From NCBI GenBank assembly GCA_963791235.1, contig CAWBRW010000032.1:1-64000 (forward strand): 64,000 nt of DNA, in the 5' to 3' direction. Within the stretch, counting starts at the first letter, position 1. Each line of letters starts with the position of its first letter. The DNA comes from JALORV01 sp963791235 (GTDB lineage: Bacteria > Pseudomonadota > Gammaproteobacteria > Burkholderiales > Burkholderiaceae_F). The notes beneath the pieces were generated by a model that had not been told where the DNA came from, made no database searches, and saw only the letters and a program-made list of their open reading frames with translations. Position numbers and translations under genes: made by a program. Below are positions 17,638 through 26,851 of the stretch, piece after piece.

Positions 17638-17668
17638 TAACGCTTTACGTTAATAACGCGATGCGTTA
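17638..17668. promoter_or_regulatory. Paired operators upstream of higBA
   Basis: Two adjacent inverted repeats: TAACG-CTTTA-CGTTA at 17638-17652 and TAACGC-GAT-GCGTTA at 17654-17668. They share the half-site TAACG and lie 14 bases before the toxin start, where HigA-type repressors bind. The region is AT-rich and probably holds the promoter. Confidence 0.6.
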
Positions 17669-17681
17669 GTATTTTAAACAA

Positions 17682-17963
17682 GTGGCGATCAAGTCGTTTC
17701 GGTGCAAGGATACGAAAGCGATGTACGAGGGAACTCGGGTCGCGCGCTTTCGCAACATTGAAAACGTCGCCATGCGAAAGCTCGCAATCCTGAACAGAGT
17801 CATCGAAGTAGCTGAGCTAAAGATCCCGCCAGGGAATAGGTTGGAGCGGCTGAGCGGCGACCGAGCCGGCCAATGGAGTATCAGAATCAATGATCAATGG
17901 CGGGTCTGTTTTAGGTTCGTAAAGGGTGATGCGATTGACGTTGAAATTTGCGACTACCACTAG
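17682..17963 (+). CDS. higB: HigB-type toxin
   Basis: A 93-residue RelE-superfamily toxin expected to cleave mRNA on ribosomes. The GTG start at 17682 is preferred because the family begins with IKSFRCKDT. Core motifs are visible: RFRNIENVAMRKL, PPGNRLERLSGDRAGQWSIRINDQWRVCFRF and the terminal VEICDYH. Length is normal. It lies first in the operon, before its antitoxin, as usual for HigBA. Two palindromes immediately upstream are likely autoregulation sites. Confidence 0.9.
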   Translation: MAIKSFRCKDTKAMYEGTRVARFRNIENVAMRKLAILNRVIEVAELKIPPGNRLERLSGDRAGQWSIRINDQWRVCFRFVKGDAIDVEICDYH

Positions 17964-18260
17964 GTGAAAGTCATGCGCAGAGTTCCTTACCCGACTCCGG
18001 GGGAGATCCTTAAGGAAGAGTTTCTTGTTCCCTTGAACATTTCGATGTACGCCTTGGCGAAATCTATCCATGTGCCCGCGCCGCGTATCAGCGAAATTGT
18101 TGCGGGGCGCCGTGCAATCACTGCCGATACGGGTCTTCGGCTCTCGCGGTTTTTCCGTCTGAATGATGGATTTTGGGTGGGCCTGCAGCAGGACTATGAC
18201 CTTGCAATTGCACGCGACGCACTCGGCGACGAGCTGGAGGAGATTGAGGCCTGCGCATAG
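17964..18260 (+). CDS. higA: HigA-type antitoxin
   Basis: A 98-residue XRE-family helix-turn-helix antitoxin. It contains the family opening PTPGEILKEEFL, the recognition helix region APRISEIVAGRRAIT and a C-terminal segment FWVGLQQDYDLAIA. The GTG at 17964 directly abuts the toxin stop codon; an ATG nine bases further on is an alternative start. It neutralises HigB and probably represses the operon through the TAACG palindromes. Confidence 0.9.
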   Translation: MKVMRRVPYPTPGEILKEEFLVPLNISMYALAKSIHVPAPRISEIVAGRRAITADTGLRLSRFFRLNDGFWVGLQQDYDLAIARDALGDELEEIEACA

Positions 18261-18263
18261 CAA

Positions 18264-18588
18264 AGTAGTTCAGGGCCGCTGGATCCTGCAGCTCAAGTCC
18301 CGAATCTGAACAGGGGAAGCTGGGCACGAAGGAGCGCCTGACTGACAGGTTGGCCCCGATCCCGCCCGCGTATCCCGTTTCAGCGAGAATTGAAAGCCGA
18401 CGGCTTCGCAGGGTTCCCGCGATCCGCGCATAGGCGGCCGGCAGCTTGTCTTCATTGCCCAGTCGAAGTCTCTCCGATGCGAACGCGTTCATCGCCCGCG
18501 CCGCCATGTCGCTCACGGAACGGCTCGCCCAGTTCATCAGATCGGCCACGTCCGCGGCAAACTCGCACTCCCGGTCGATCGCAACGAG
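18264..18588 (-). pseudogene. Minus-strand coding relic, copy 2 of a repeated family
   Basis: A minus-strand frame encoding AIDRECEFAADVADLMNWA, then YARIAGTLRSRRLSIL and GIGANLSVRRSF. It aligns with the relic at 14449-14775 in both DNA and protein. The frame is bounded upstream by a stop and runs into the 3' end of higA without its own clear stop, so it appears broken. The same region has a frame change relative to the upstream minus-strand gene (18748-19338). It may be a degraded part of a longer gene. Function unknown. Confidence 0.45.
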
Positions 18589-18747
18589 TCAATGGCCGTT
18601 CCGCCAACCAGGCTCCCGTTTGATTGGCATCGGACGCGCAGAACTCACCGCCAGAGCGCGTGGATCTTCCGCCGATGTCGACTGTGTGACAAGCGGAACG
18701 CAAAATCGCATCCAGCGTCGAACAAGCCATTTCGCACTCGAAGGTAC

Positions 18748-19338
18748 CTATCTGGTGAGCCAATGGACGGTCTCGACCGAGTTCAATGCGGTCGAAGCGT
18801 CTGCGAGCCGATCTACCTGGCAATGGCAGACGTCCCAAAACGGCGGCGCGACCTGAACGTTGACCACTCGGTAGATGTTCTTACCGGACCCGACAGCCAG
18901 TGAGCAATCTAGCGTTGCGGACAATGTCTGTCCGCTGAAACGCGCAAGTTTAAGAACATGGAAGTCACGCTCGTTTGCGCAGCGCACGGTGATTGTCGCG
19001 TTACCAAGGTTTCTCGGCCCAGCGGCAACCTGCACGGAAGGACTCCCCCAGCAGCCGCGCAGTTTCGCGCTCGAGTCAGCGCCAAGATCGTCGACGCGTA
19101 CGTCGTCCATCGCTTGTGAGAAGCGAATGTACATGGGCACCGAGGACATTCCGCCAATCCAAACATCCTCGTTAAGGCGAATAACTTCTTCGCGCCGCCA
19201 AAGGTCGAGCAGAGCTGCTTTCGTTCTCCTGAGCTGCATGTCGGAGTCAAGCCAGTGCGACAGCTCCTGCGGGGTGAGTGTCTTTCGCTGCGCACTTCGC
19301 ATGATCTCCCGCGAAAACGGTTCCGAAACGTCGGCCAA
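18748..19338 (-). CDS. Hypothetical protein
   Basis: Up to 196 residues; the first possible start is TTG 19338, with ATG at MRSAQRKTL (12 codons later) an alternative. The N-terminal part (PQELSHWLDSDMQLRRTKAAL) looks helical and winged-helix-like. The rest is strand-rich with several cysteines. I do not recognise the family. The upstream in-frame stop and the opposing OST-HTH remnant that begins at the same point suggest a rearrangement junction near 19335, so the gene may be truncated at its N-terminus. Confidence 0.45.
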   Translation of the reverse strand: MADVSEPFSREIMRSAQRKTLTPQELSHWLDSDMQLRRTKAALLDLWRREEVIRLNEDVWIGGMSSVPMYIRFSQAMDDVRVDDLGADSSAKLRGCWGSPSVQVAAGPRNLGNATITVRCANERDFHVLKLARFSGQTLSATLDCSLAVGSGKNIYRVVNVQVAPPFWDVCHCQVDRLADASTALNSVETVHWLTR

Positions 19339-19574
19339 AGGCCCTGATTAATGCGGTATCCCTGCTCGCGGCCGACACGCCCGACGGCCGCGTTGGGCTC
19401 GGGGCGCTGGGGCAGTACCTTAAGCGAACGGACCCGGGCTTTTCGCCGAAGGTGTTCGGCCACTCGGCGCTTTCGGACATGGTCCGCACCTATCCCGATC
19501 TCGTTATGACCGAGGGAAACGGTACGGGCTTCTGGGTCAGCCTCAAACCAAAGGCGGATACGGCGAGTGTCTAG
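19334..19574 (+). pseudogene. Truncated OST-HTH (LOTUS) domain fragment
   Basis: With no start codon of its own, the plus strand reads ALINAVSLLAADTPDGRVG, then LGALGQYLKRTDPGFSPK, then VFGHSALSDMVRTYPDLV, to a TAG at 19572-19574. This is the pattern of an OST-HTH/LOTUS domain, which usually forms the C-terminus of NYN-domain (LabA-like) proteins. The upstream NYN nuclease part is absent, so this is the 3' remnant of such a gene. Confidence 0.65.
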
Positions 19575-19673
19575 CATGCCTCGCGCTCGAGGCCCATGCC
19601 CGAACTGGGGAGGATTGATTTAAAGATTCATCCGTTACGTCAACTGGGATGGCGATCGTGAAGGGACGAGACT

Positions 19674-20135
19674 TTGAGTGCACCTGAACAGCAAGCCGCG
19701 GCAGTGGAAGCCCTGGCAGTTATCCGTAAGCGGGTAGAAGCTAATGAACTTATCAACGGGTACGGCACGCTGGCCGGACTTTGTGGCCGACATGCCGGAT
19801 CGACCGATGCTCGCTTCTTTGGTCAGGTCACATCGCGCATCGACGCGGCCTGCTTTTACGCTGGACTGCCGATGCTGTGCGCGCACTGGGTTCGGAATGC
19901 GGCCGGGGACATTAATCCATTCTCCTTTAATCAGGAGTTCGCTCAGTACAAGGCTGAGATTCTGAAGGCCTCGGGTGAGTACAACTGGACCGAAGACGAC
20001 TTTCATCGCGTTCAATCCCAGCTGAATGCGCTTCCTGATGAGTCCGCGACCTCCATTTGGGAGAACATCCGGGCCCGTGAATATGCGAAACCGGGATTCA
20101 TCAAGTACAACTTGCACCGAAAGCTTTCGAAGTGA
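19674..20135 (+). CDS. Hypothetical protein
   Basis: A 153-residue protein with a TTG start at 19674 preceded by the purine-rich site AAGGGACGAG. It has a helical N-terminus (EALAVIRKRVEANELINGYG) and a C-terminal segment rich in aromatic residues (YNWTEDDFHRVQ). It has no signal peptide or membrane segment. I do not recognise the family. It lies in the fragment-rich accessory region. Confidence 0.5.
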   Translation: MSAPEQQAAAVEALAVIRKRVEANELINGYGTLAGLCGRHAGSTDARFFGQVTSRIDAACFYAGLPMLCAHWVRNAAGDINPFSFNQEFAQYKAEILKASGEYNWTEDDFHRVQSQLNALPDESATSIWENIRAREYAKPGFIKYNLHRKLSK

Positions 20136-20435
20136 CGGGACACTGCCTACTCGGCGCGCACCTTTGGGTCGTGGCTCAGGCGCCGGCCCGTGAAGAGAAG
20201 CGCCCGCATTGCCCAAAACGGTGATACCGCGGCCAGAACCTGACCTCGCGTTGTGCCGCACGATTGGCACCAAAGCTGACGTGTCGGCGGAGCAGTGGCA
20301 GCGTTGCCACGCCGAGCAGCGACCCCGCCAGTACTATGGTGGCGCTACTCAAGGCGACTGCCTCGGATTCACTGCACGCGGCTTCACTCGACCGGCCATC
20401 GAGAGGGTGTGGCAACGGATGGGTAAGGAAGCGCG

Positions 20436-21218
20436 ATGCAAGATCGCTACGCCGGAGACATCGGCGACTACGTGAAGATGGCCTTCCTGCGCGAACTTGA
20501 GCGACAGGGTGCCTTCAGGTTGCTCGGTGTGGCCTGGTACAGGGTGCCGAGCGAAGGCGGCAACGAGGACGGACGCTATACGCAATACCTGTCCGCCCCC
20601 GGCTACTGGCGTCACTACTGTGCTCGGACTTTCGACAAGCTGAAGGGAGTCGTAGCTGTGCGGCGCTCGGTGGCGCGCTTGCAGCGGACCGGGCTACTGC
20701 GGAACGCTCGCTTCCACGAAGCCGCTATCGACGCGCGCAGGCGCGGCCACGGGAGGCGGCGCGAGGCACGTCGAAGGTGGTTCAACGGCGTTACATGGAC
20801 GCTGAGGAACTGTGACTTGATCTTCGTCGACCCGGATAACGGCATTGAGCCGGAAAAGTACGATCACGAAGGTGTCAAATCGCACAAGAGCGCCACTTTC
20901 CCTGAACTCCGGAAGCTCGCGCGCCGAGATCGCGCACTGCTGATCTATCACCATCAGACGCACCGGAAGGGCGGTCATCTGCGTGAGATCGACGCTCTCC
21001 ATCGGCGGCTGCGCGCCAACGGGCTGCGGCCGGACGGAACCCTGCGGATCGGCCCCTGGTCGCCACGGCTTCTCATCCTCGTCAACGCGACCCGCACGCA
21101 GATTGAGACAGCACGCGAGTTCTCACAGCGCTGGAGCAAGGAGGTGCTTTGGTTCCCGGCGCATGCGCGCGCCGCGAACCGCCGATTGCCGCGCCGTCTA
21201 AAACGGACCCGCCCATGA
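20436..21218 (+). CDS. Conserved hypothetical protein with DPDNG motif
   Basis: A 260-residue protein starting at ATG 20436 with AAGGAAG just upstream. It has the N-terminal block RYAGDIGDYVKMAFLREL and VAWYRVP, a central strand CDLIFVDPDNGIEPEKY and a later strand LLIYHHQTHRKGGH. I recall this set from a widespread conserved hypothetical family. The DPDNG strand recalls the acidic motif of nucleotide- or SAM-binding Rossmann-like folds, though the function is unknown. A basic insert (about residues 95-115, RRRGHGRRREARRR) could bind nucleic acid. Its stop overlaps the next start as ATGA. Confidence 0.65.
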   Translation: MQDRYAGDIGDYVKMAFLRELERQGAFRLLGVAWYRVPSEGGNEDGRYTQYLSAPGYWRHYCARTFDKLKGVVAVRRSVARLQRTGLLRNARFHEAAIDARRRGHGRRREARRRWFNGVTWTLRNCDLIFVDPDNGIEPEKYDHEGVKSHKSATFPELRKLARRDRALLIYHHQTHRKGGHLREIDALHRRLRANGLRPDGTLRIGPWSPRLLILVNATRTQIETAREFSQRWSKEVLWFPAHARAANRRLPRRLKRTRP

Positions 21219-21583
21219 CGAATCGGCCGTCACGACGCGAACAGCGACGCGTCGTCGAAATTTTGAGCCGCGACTACTGGTTCAAGCCGCTCGAGAACCA
21301 GCAGATCAACTGGTGCCTGGTCGACGACAATCTATCTACCGGATGCAGCACTGCGTTCTTCTTCCACGAGCTCTCCGGTGTCTTCGACAGATTAACGTTT
21401 GTCACCCAGAGCGAGGCCGATCGCGCGCTGCGCCATAACGGCTTCCACCGTCTCGCCGATTGCCCAGAGGTCGATCAGAACGCGGTGCCCGGACCGCCGT
21501 TTCAAGAGGATGAACACTGGAATGGTCCGATTTATTCGTCCGGGCGCTTCTGGCGTGCGCCGCCCGATTTATCGTCGACGTGA
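21215..21583 (+). CDS. Hypothetical protein, translationally coupled to the DPDNG gene
   Basis: A 122-residue protein whose ATG at 21215 overlaps the upstream TGA (ATGA), a strong sign of coupled translation. The sequence is mixed alpha/beta with an aromatic- and proline-rich C-terminus (DEHWNGPIYSSGRFWR). I do not recognise it. Coupling suggests it acts with the DPDNG protein, possibly as an immunity or accessory subunit, which is inference. Confidence 0.6.
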   Translation: MTNRPSRREQRRVVEILSRDYWFKPLENQQINWCLVDDNLSTGCSTAFFFHELSGVFDRLTFVTQSEADRALRHNGFHRLADCPEVDQNAVPGPPFQEDEHWNGPIYSSGRFWRAPPDLSST

Positions 21584-21730
21584 GCGCTTAACGCGGGTTG
21601 GCGCGTACGGGCGCGTTCGGCCACTTCCGGACATCGCATTGCCCTGGCTGATTCGCCTGTAAGCGGACGTTTAGAGCATCCGACATCGAGCGCGGGGCTC
21701 TGCTATAGGGGGCTGAAGGTGCTCGTAACG

Positions 21731-22516
21731 CTACTCAAGCGCTCCGCGTAGTTCCGCTTGCGCCCGCTTGGACAGCCGGCTCAATCGGATCCCCTTCAGC
21801 GTGGCAACCGTTTCTACACGCCCCTTCAACTGCGCCTTCAATGATCGCCCTTCGATCGGAACAGCAGAGCCCGCGCCGCGCCACCGATAGAGCGTGATTC
21901 TCGCCTTCGTTAGCGCCGACAACGAGAACTCCGCCGCCGGCACTCTGACGGCGATCTCGTAGCTCGGCACTTCGGTGATGTGGTGCCCTTGCATCTCGGC
22001 ACGTCCGAGTGGATCGGGATACGAACGCCACACGCCCGCATCCAGGATCGCACCGGCTGCGACCCGGTGCGCGCCGAGTGTCATTTCATACGCGAGGCCC
22101 GGATGCAATGTCTCCATCGGCGCGAGCGGTCCTTCGACAAACTTCGCGCCCACCACCGAAAGCTCGCCGTCCTGCACCAGAACGCGTAGGCGCACGTAGC
22201 CTTCTTTGGCTTGCTTCGATCCGCGCCCCACGGGCTTCTTGGGACGCGGCGGCTTCGGCGGTTCCTGCTCGGGATGACCGCTCTTAGGCATACGTGTCTC
22301 GGCCGGGCTCTTCACGTGCCGGTACGGCGCCATGCGGTTGCGCGTGCCCTCGTCTTTCTTCGGCTCGTCCGCCATCACCAACATCCGGCCGCCGATGCGC
22401 ATCGGTTCCACTTCGCCCTCGCCCATGCGCGGCAGCTTCGCGTTTTCGACGACCGGCGGCGCGCCGTCCTTCTGGCGCTGCGCGGGTTGCTTTCTCTTCG
22501 GTGTCTTGCTTGCCAT
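21731..22516 (-). CDS. Hypothetical protein downstream of the M64-type peptidase
   Basis: A 261-residue protein starting at ATG 22516, eight bases after the end of the peptidase gene, so probably in one operon. The N-terminal 100 residues are rich in Lys, Pro and Arg and look disordered. The rest (from about residue 100) forms a strand-rich domain (YVRLRVLVQDGELSVVGAKF, YEIAVRVPAAEFSL). There is no signal peptide. It may assist or carry the peptidase, but I recognise no family. Confidence 0.6.
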   Translation of the reverse strand: MASKTPKRKQPAQRQKDGAPPVVENAKLPRMGEGEVEPMRIGGRMLVMADEPKKDEGTRNRMAPYRHVKSPAETRMPKSGHPEQEPPKPPRPKKPVGRGSKQAKEGYVRLRVLVQDGELSVVGAKFVEGPLAPMETLHPGLAYEMTLGAHRVAAGAILDAGVWRSYPDPLGRAEMQGHHITEVPSYEIAVRVPAAEFSLSALTKARITLYRWRGAGSAVPIEGRSLKAQLKGRVETVATLKGIRLSRLSKRAQAELRGALE

Positions 22517-22524
22517 GGCATCAC

Positions 22525-24607
22525 CTACCAGTTGCGGCCGTATCGATAGTTGTGAATCCACCGATAGTAAATTCGCTGCAGCGACAACGCCGGCGTCGCG
22601 CGGATCATCCCGAACCAATCCTGGTTGTGGACGAAGAGGTCGCGCTCGCCCGCAGCGCCCTCGTAGTTACAGACTTCGAAGCGATCCACCGCGCCGAGGT
22701 TCCACTCACCGACCCAGTCCGCTCTCCAGGCGGCCGACAAGCCGGAGCCGTTCGACACCATCGTTCCGAGGTATTGCGTGGCCCAGTCCTGATGGTTGTA
22801 GACGAAAAGGTCGCGGCGTCCGTCGCCGTTGATGTCGGCGAGCCAGTGGCGATCGTGGCGGCGCATCTGCCAGCCGGGAGCATTGCCGTCATAGCGCTCG
22901 ACGAGGCACAGGCCGTAGCCGAGTGAGCGCGAGCATGCCCAGGTACGCGATCGACCAATCGTCGCCGTTGAAGACATAGAGATCGGCCTTGCCGTCGCCG
23001 TCGAAATCGCCGACGTAGTGGCGATCGTTCGGACGCATCTGCCACCCGGGCAGCTTGTTGTCGTAGCGACGCGCCATCGCAAGCGACGTGCCGTTCGAGC
23101 GCAGCATGCCGAGATACGGAATGGACCAGTTCGAGCCGTTGAAGACCCACAGGTCCTCGCGTCCTTCGCCGGAAAAGTCGCCGACCACGTGCCGGTCGCC
23201 GGGCCGCATCTGCCATCCCGGCATGTTGGCGTCGTAGCGCTGCACGACGTTGAAGCCCGCGCCCGACGAGCGCAGCATGCCGACGTAGGGAATCGCCCAG
23301 TTGTTGCCGTTGAAGACGTACAGGTCCTTCTTGCCGTCGCCGTCGAAGTCGGCCACGTAGAACTGATCGTTCAACTGAAACTGCCAGCCCGGCATCGCGT
23401 CGTCGTAGCGGGCGATGAGCTTGAGGCCGTTGTTCCCGTCGTCGGCGAGCAGGCCCAGATACTCCATCACCCAGTTGGTGCTGTTGTAGACGACCACTTC
23501 GTCCTTGCCGTCGTTGTTGAAGTCGCCGATGAAGAAAGCGATCGCCCGGCTGGAACTGCCACGACCCAGGCACGCGCTCCACCGCGCTGAACACGAGATC
23601 GAGCTGCGAGCCGTTCGAGCGGAACAGCATGATCGAGTTGCCGTTGTGGACGAGCAGATCGTCGCGGCCGTCGCCGTTGAAGTCGCCGGCATAGCAATTG
23701 AGAAAGCTGTGTCCGCTCACCGGATGCATGAGTGTCTTGAGTTCGGTGTAGCAGACCGGGCAGTACGGCGGCGCGTTGCCGCGCATCCGGCAGTTCACGA
23801 CCGGACGATAGATGCCACTGTCGTCGGTAGCTGGCGCCCTTCGAACAGGCCGACGTCTTGATCGTTGCTCCAGCCGGCCGGCGGCGTGCCTTGGTTGTAG
23901 CCGGTGCAGATGCCGGTGCCCGGCGTGGCATTGACGCCGGTCGGGACCGGCGTCGTCGGATTGACGAACCTTCTCCACTTGAGCGTGGCGCGATTCGTGT
24001 TCTTGGTGAGATTCACCGCGCCCGGCTCGGCGCCCGTGTACGTTCCTGGCTGGCAGTACTCGTCGGCGAGTCCGCCGGTGCCGTGCCCGAATTCGTGCGC
24101 CATGACGGTCCAGCTCGACCCCAGCGTCACGATCTGGAATCCGCCGCCGCCGCAACCGCCGAAGCCCGGCTCGTTCAGGATGACGAGCACCAGGTCGTAG
24201 TCCGGCACCCAGGTGTTGAGCGCGTTCTGCACGAGCGTCGCCGTGTTCGCGCCGCCCTCGAGCCAGCAGTGTGCCCACGAACCGCTGAAGATGTAGCCGA
24301 GCGCCGTGTCCTTCAGCGTCGTGCTGACGATCGTGTCGTCGCTACCATCCGACGGGGTGCCGTGCTCGTCGTACACGCGCTGGCTCACACCCGAGTCGAC
24401 CGAGATCAGGTTGACGCGGAAGATGTTGAAGGCCTGCGCATCCTCATAGAAGTAGTCGTGGCCGAACACGCCATCGAGCAGAAGCTCCTTTACCTTGTTG
24501 TTGTAGTTCGTCTGATCGCCCGCAGCGAACCCATCGCCGAGCACCGCGATGTTTTTCTTGAGACCCGGGGGACCGGAGGCGAGGATCTGCGTCACGCTGT
24601 CTGGCAT
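22525..24607 (-). CDS. M64-type metallopeptidase with FG-GAP/VCBS repeats (at least three frameshifts)
   Basis: The N-terminal frame (from ATG 24607, with AGGAG upstream) encodes an IgA-peptidase M64-type zinc protease. It has VLGDGFAAGDQ and the zinc site HEFGHGTGGLADEY, with two zinc His, the catalytic Glu and the downstream acidic ligand. After a frame change near nt 23800 the protein continues with six FG-GAP-like repeats containing calcium loops such as DFNGDGRDD, DFDGDGKKD and DINGDGRRD. These lie in three frames, with changes also near 23550 and 22920. The full protein would be about 690 residues. No signal peptide is visible at the start, unusual for this class. A hypothetical gene follows 8 bp later. 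The indels look like sequence errors because each repeat is otherwise well preserved. Confidence 0.75.
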
Positions 24608-25321
24608 TGTTCACTCCTTGCTTCTTCAGCCGATCAGGCTTGACCACTTGCAAAGCCAGTCGCCGGGTAGCGACAACAGTTATGGCTTACACGGAGCGGC
24701 CGCAGTCTGTTTGGCCGCTGTGACATGCCTTCCTCCTGGTATCGAAGGAGCCACAATCGTGCGCTCGCCGCGAAAAACACGTCAAGGGATCGCGCTGCCT
24801 AACTTGCGTGGGCGGGTCACGCAAAGGCGTGCTCGGCGCGGGGCCGACAATTGCCGGTTTCAAACGACGCAAAATTCAGCGATGCCAGCAACGGGTCGCG
24901 ATCTGACGATCGGGCGAACGTCAACTTTCGGCATGAAAAACCTATGCCGCCGTCGAAACCGCCGACGGCCGCTGTGGGTCGCCGAACGCCGGGTGCCGCC
25001 TAGGCTCGACCCGGCCAGTTCCTGCCCTTTGGTTGCACCGCACGATCTGTCCGAGAGCGGACTCTTTAGTCCCTGAGTTGCCTGGAGGCGCGCAGCAGGT
25101 TCGCAACCCGTAAGTTGAGCGGCCGCGGAAGCGCTTCGCACAGCTGCGTCGGTTCGCGCAACTGCGCCTCGACCTTGTAGCGGACCTGCATCACCCGTCC
25201 TTCGATGGCTGCGCGCTCTGAATGCGCGCGAATATTCCGCAGTGATTTCGTCGTGCGCACGGTAGCGGCCAGCGCCGGCGCATCCTACTGTGCCGAGCAC
25301 GAACAGCTCGGGAGAGATCGG
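24608..25321. other. Long intergenic region
   Basis: It separates the divergent peptidase and cytochrome genes, so promoters for both should lie here. Several open frames exist on both strands but none carries recognisable motifs. I see no RNA gene or repeat. Confidence 0.4.
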
Positions 25322-26851
25322 ATGCGCAATGCGATCGCAATGATGATTTGCATCTCCACACTAGTCGCGTGCGGCGGCTCGTCCCAGGAGCCAGCGGTGG
25401 CCGCACCGGAGCCAACCGCCAGCCTATCGGCCGCTGGCATCGAGGAAGCTGCCGCGATGTTTGCCGCAACAGCGGCGGCGCCGACCGGCGGCGCGCCGGC
25501 TTTGCCCAACATGGTTCCTAGCAGCAACGGCAGCGGCTTCGCCGCCACATTCAGCAAGGCCGACGGCATCGACCGCAGCGGCCCGTTCTTCCAGAGCCTT
25601 GGCGTCAATGGACGCAGCTGCTCGAGCTGCCACATCCAGGCTGAAGGTTGGACCATCACCCCGGCCGGCGTGCAGGCACGCTTCGAGCAAAGTCAGGGAC
25701 TGGACCCAATCTTCCGCGTTGTCGACGGCTCGAACTCCCCGCTCGCCGATACCTCGACGCTCGACGCGCGCAGACGCGCGTTCAGCATGCTTCTTTCGAA
25801 GGGAGTGATCCGCGTCGGTATGCCGATACCGACCGACGCCGAGTTCGAGTTGGCGGCGGCTGACGACCCGTACGGCTTCGCGAGCGCCAAGGAACTGTCG
25901 CTTTTCCGTCGGCCGCTGCCGACCGCCAACGTAGACTTCCTCAGCACCGTGATGTGGGACGGACGTGAGACGTTCAAGGATCCGACCTCGCTCGACTGCA
26001 TCTTGAATAGCATCAACTGCTTCGCCTCGCTGCACTTCAGTCTGGATAGCCAGTCGAACAACGCCACGCTAACCCACGCCGAAGCCAAACAGGCGCTGAC
26101 GCCCGAGCAGCGCAAGGGGATCATCGACTTTCAGAAGGGGCTTTTTACCGCGCAGGTGTTCGATTGGGACGTCGGTCCGCTGACGGACGTCGTGAGCGGC
26201 GGCCCGGTCGCGCTGTCGACCCAACTGTTCTACTTCGGAATCAATGACACGCTCGAAGGCGACTACCGTTCGAAGGCACCCTTCACGCCGACGGGCATGA
26301 CCCTGTTCGACGCTTGGACCGACGCGCAGCCTGATCCCACCATCGCGAATGCGCAGCTGCGCGAACGCGTCGCCGCCGCGCGGCGTTCCGTGGCACGCGG
26401 CCAGGCGCTGTTCAACAGCAAGCCGATCCAGATCCGCGGTGTCAAAGGCCTCAACGACGATCTCAAGCTACCGGTGATTCCCGGAACCTGCACCACCTGC
26501 CACAACGCGCCCAATGTCGGCAACCATTCGGTGCCGCTGCCGCTCGACATCGGCGTGGCCGACGCCGCCCGCCGCACGGCCGATATGCCGCTCTACACGC
26601 TGCGCAACAAGAGCACCGGCGAGTCCGTACAGACCACTGATCCTGGCCGCGCGCTGGTGACCGGCAAATGGAATGACATTGCGCGCTTTAAAGGCCCGAT
26701 CCTGCGCGGCCTTGCGAGCCGTGCTCCGTACTTCCATAACGGCATGGCGAAGGATCTCGCAGAAGCGGTCGAGTTCTACAACACGCGCTTCGAGCTCGGC
26801 CTGACCACGGAGGAGTCCGCGGACTTGGTCGCGTTCTTGCGGACGCTCTAG
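25322..26851 (+). CDS. Di-haem cytochrome c peroxidase/MauG-like lipoprotein
   Basis: A 509-residue protein. ATG 25322 is chosen because it begins a lipoprotein signal peptide with lipobox LVAC (Cys about 17), preceded by GGGAGAG. Two c-type haem sites are visible: CSSCH (about residue 100) and CTTCH (about 390). The region between contains long helices and the motif VMWDGRET. This layout matches the di-haem cytochrome c peroxidase/di-haem oxidoreductase family, which reduce peroxide or oxidise substrates in the periplasm. It is anchored to a membrane by the lipid. It stands alone. Confidence 0.85.
   Translation: MRNAIAMMICISTLVACGGSSQEPAVAAPEPTASLSAAGIEEAAAMFAATAAAPTGGAPALPNMVPSSNGSGFAATFSKADGIDRSGPFFQSLGVNGRSCSSCHIQAEGWTITPAGVQARFEQSQGLDPIFRVVDGSNSPLADTSTLDARRRAFSMLLSKGVIRVGMPIPTDAEFELAAADDPYGFASAKELSLFRRPLPTANVDFLSTVMWDGRETFKDPTSLDCILNSINCFASLHFSLDSQSNNATLTHAEAKQALTPEQRKGIIDFQKGLFTAQVFDWDVGPLTDVVSGGPVALSTQLFYFGINDTLEGDYRSKAPFTPTGMTLFDAWTDAQPDPTIANAQLRERVAAARRSVARGQALFNSKPIQIRGVKGLNDDLKLPVIPGTCTTCHNAPNVGNHSVPLPLDIGVADAARRTADMPLYTLRNKSTGESVQTTDPGRALVTGKWNDIARFKGPILRGLASRAPYFHNGMAKDLAEAVEFYNTRFELGLTTEESADLVAFLRTL

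Noticed and set aside
25066..25260. A 64-codon minus-strand frame upstream of the di-haem cytochrome gene
   Set aside because: Its composition looks protein-like (QVRYKVEAQLREP) but it has only a GTG start, no recognised family and no conserved neighbour.
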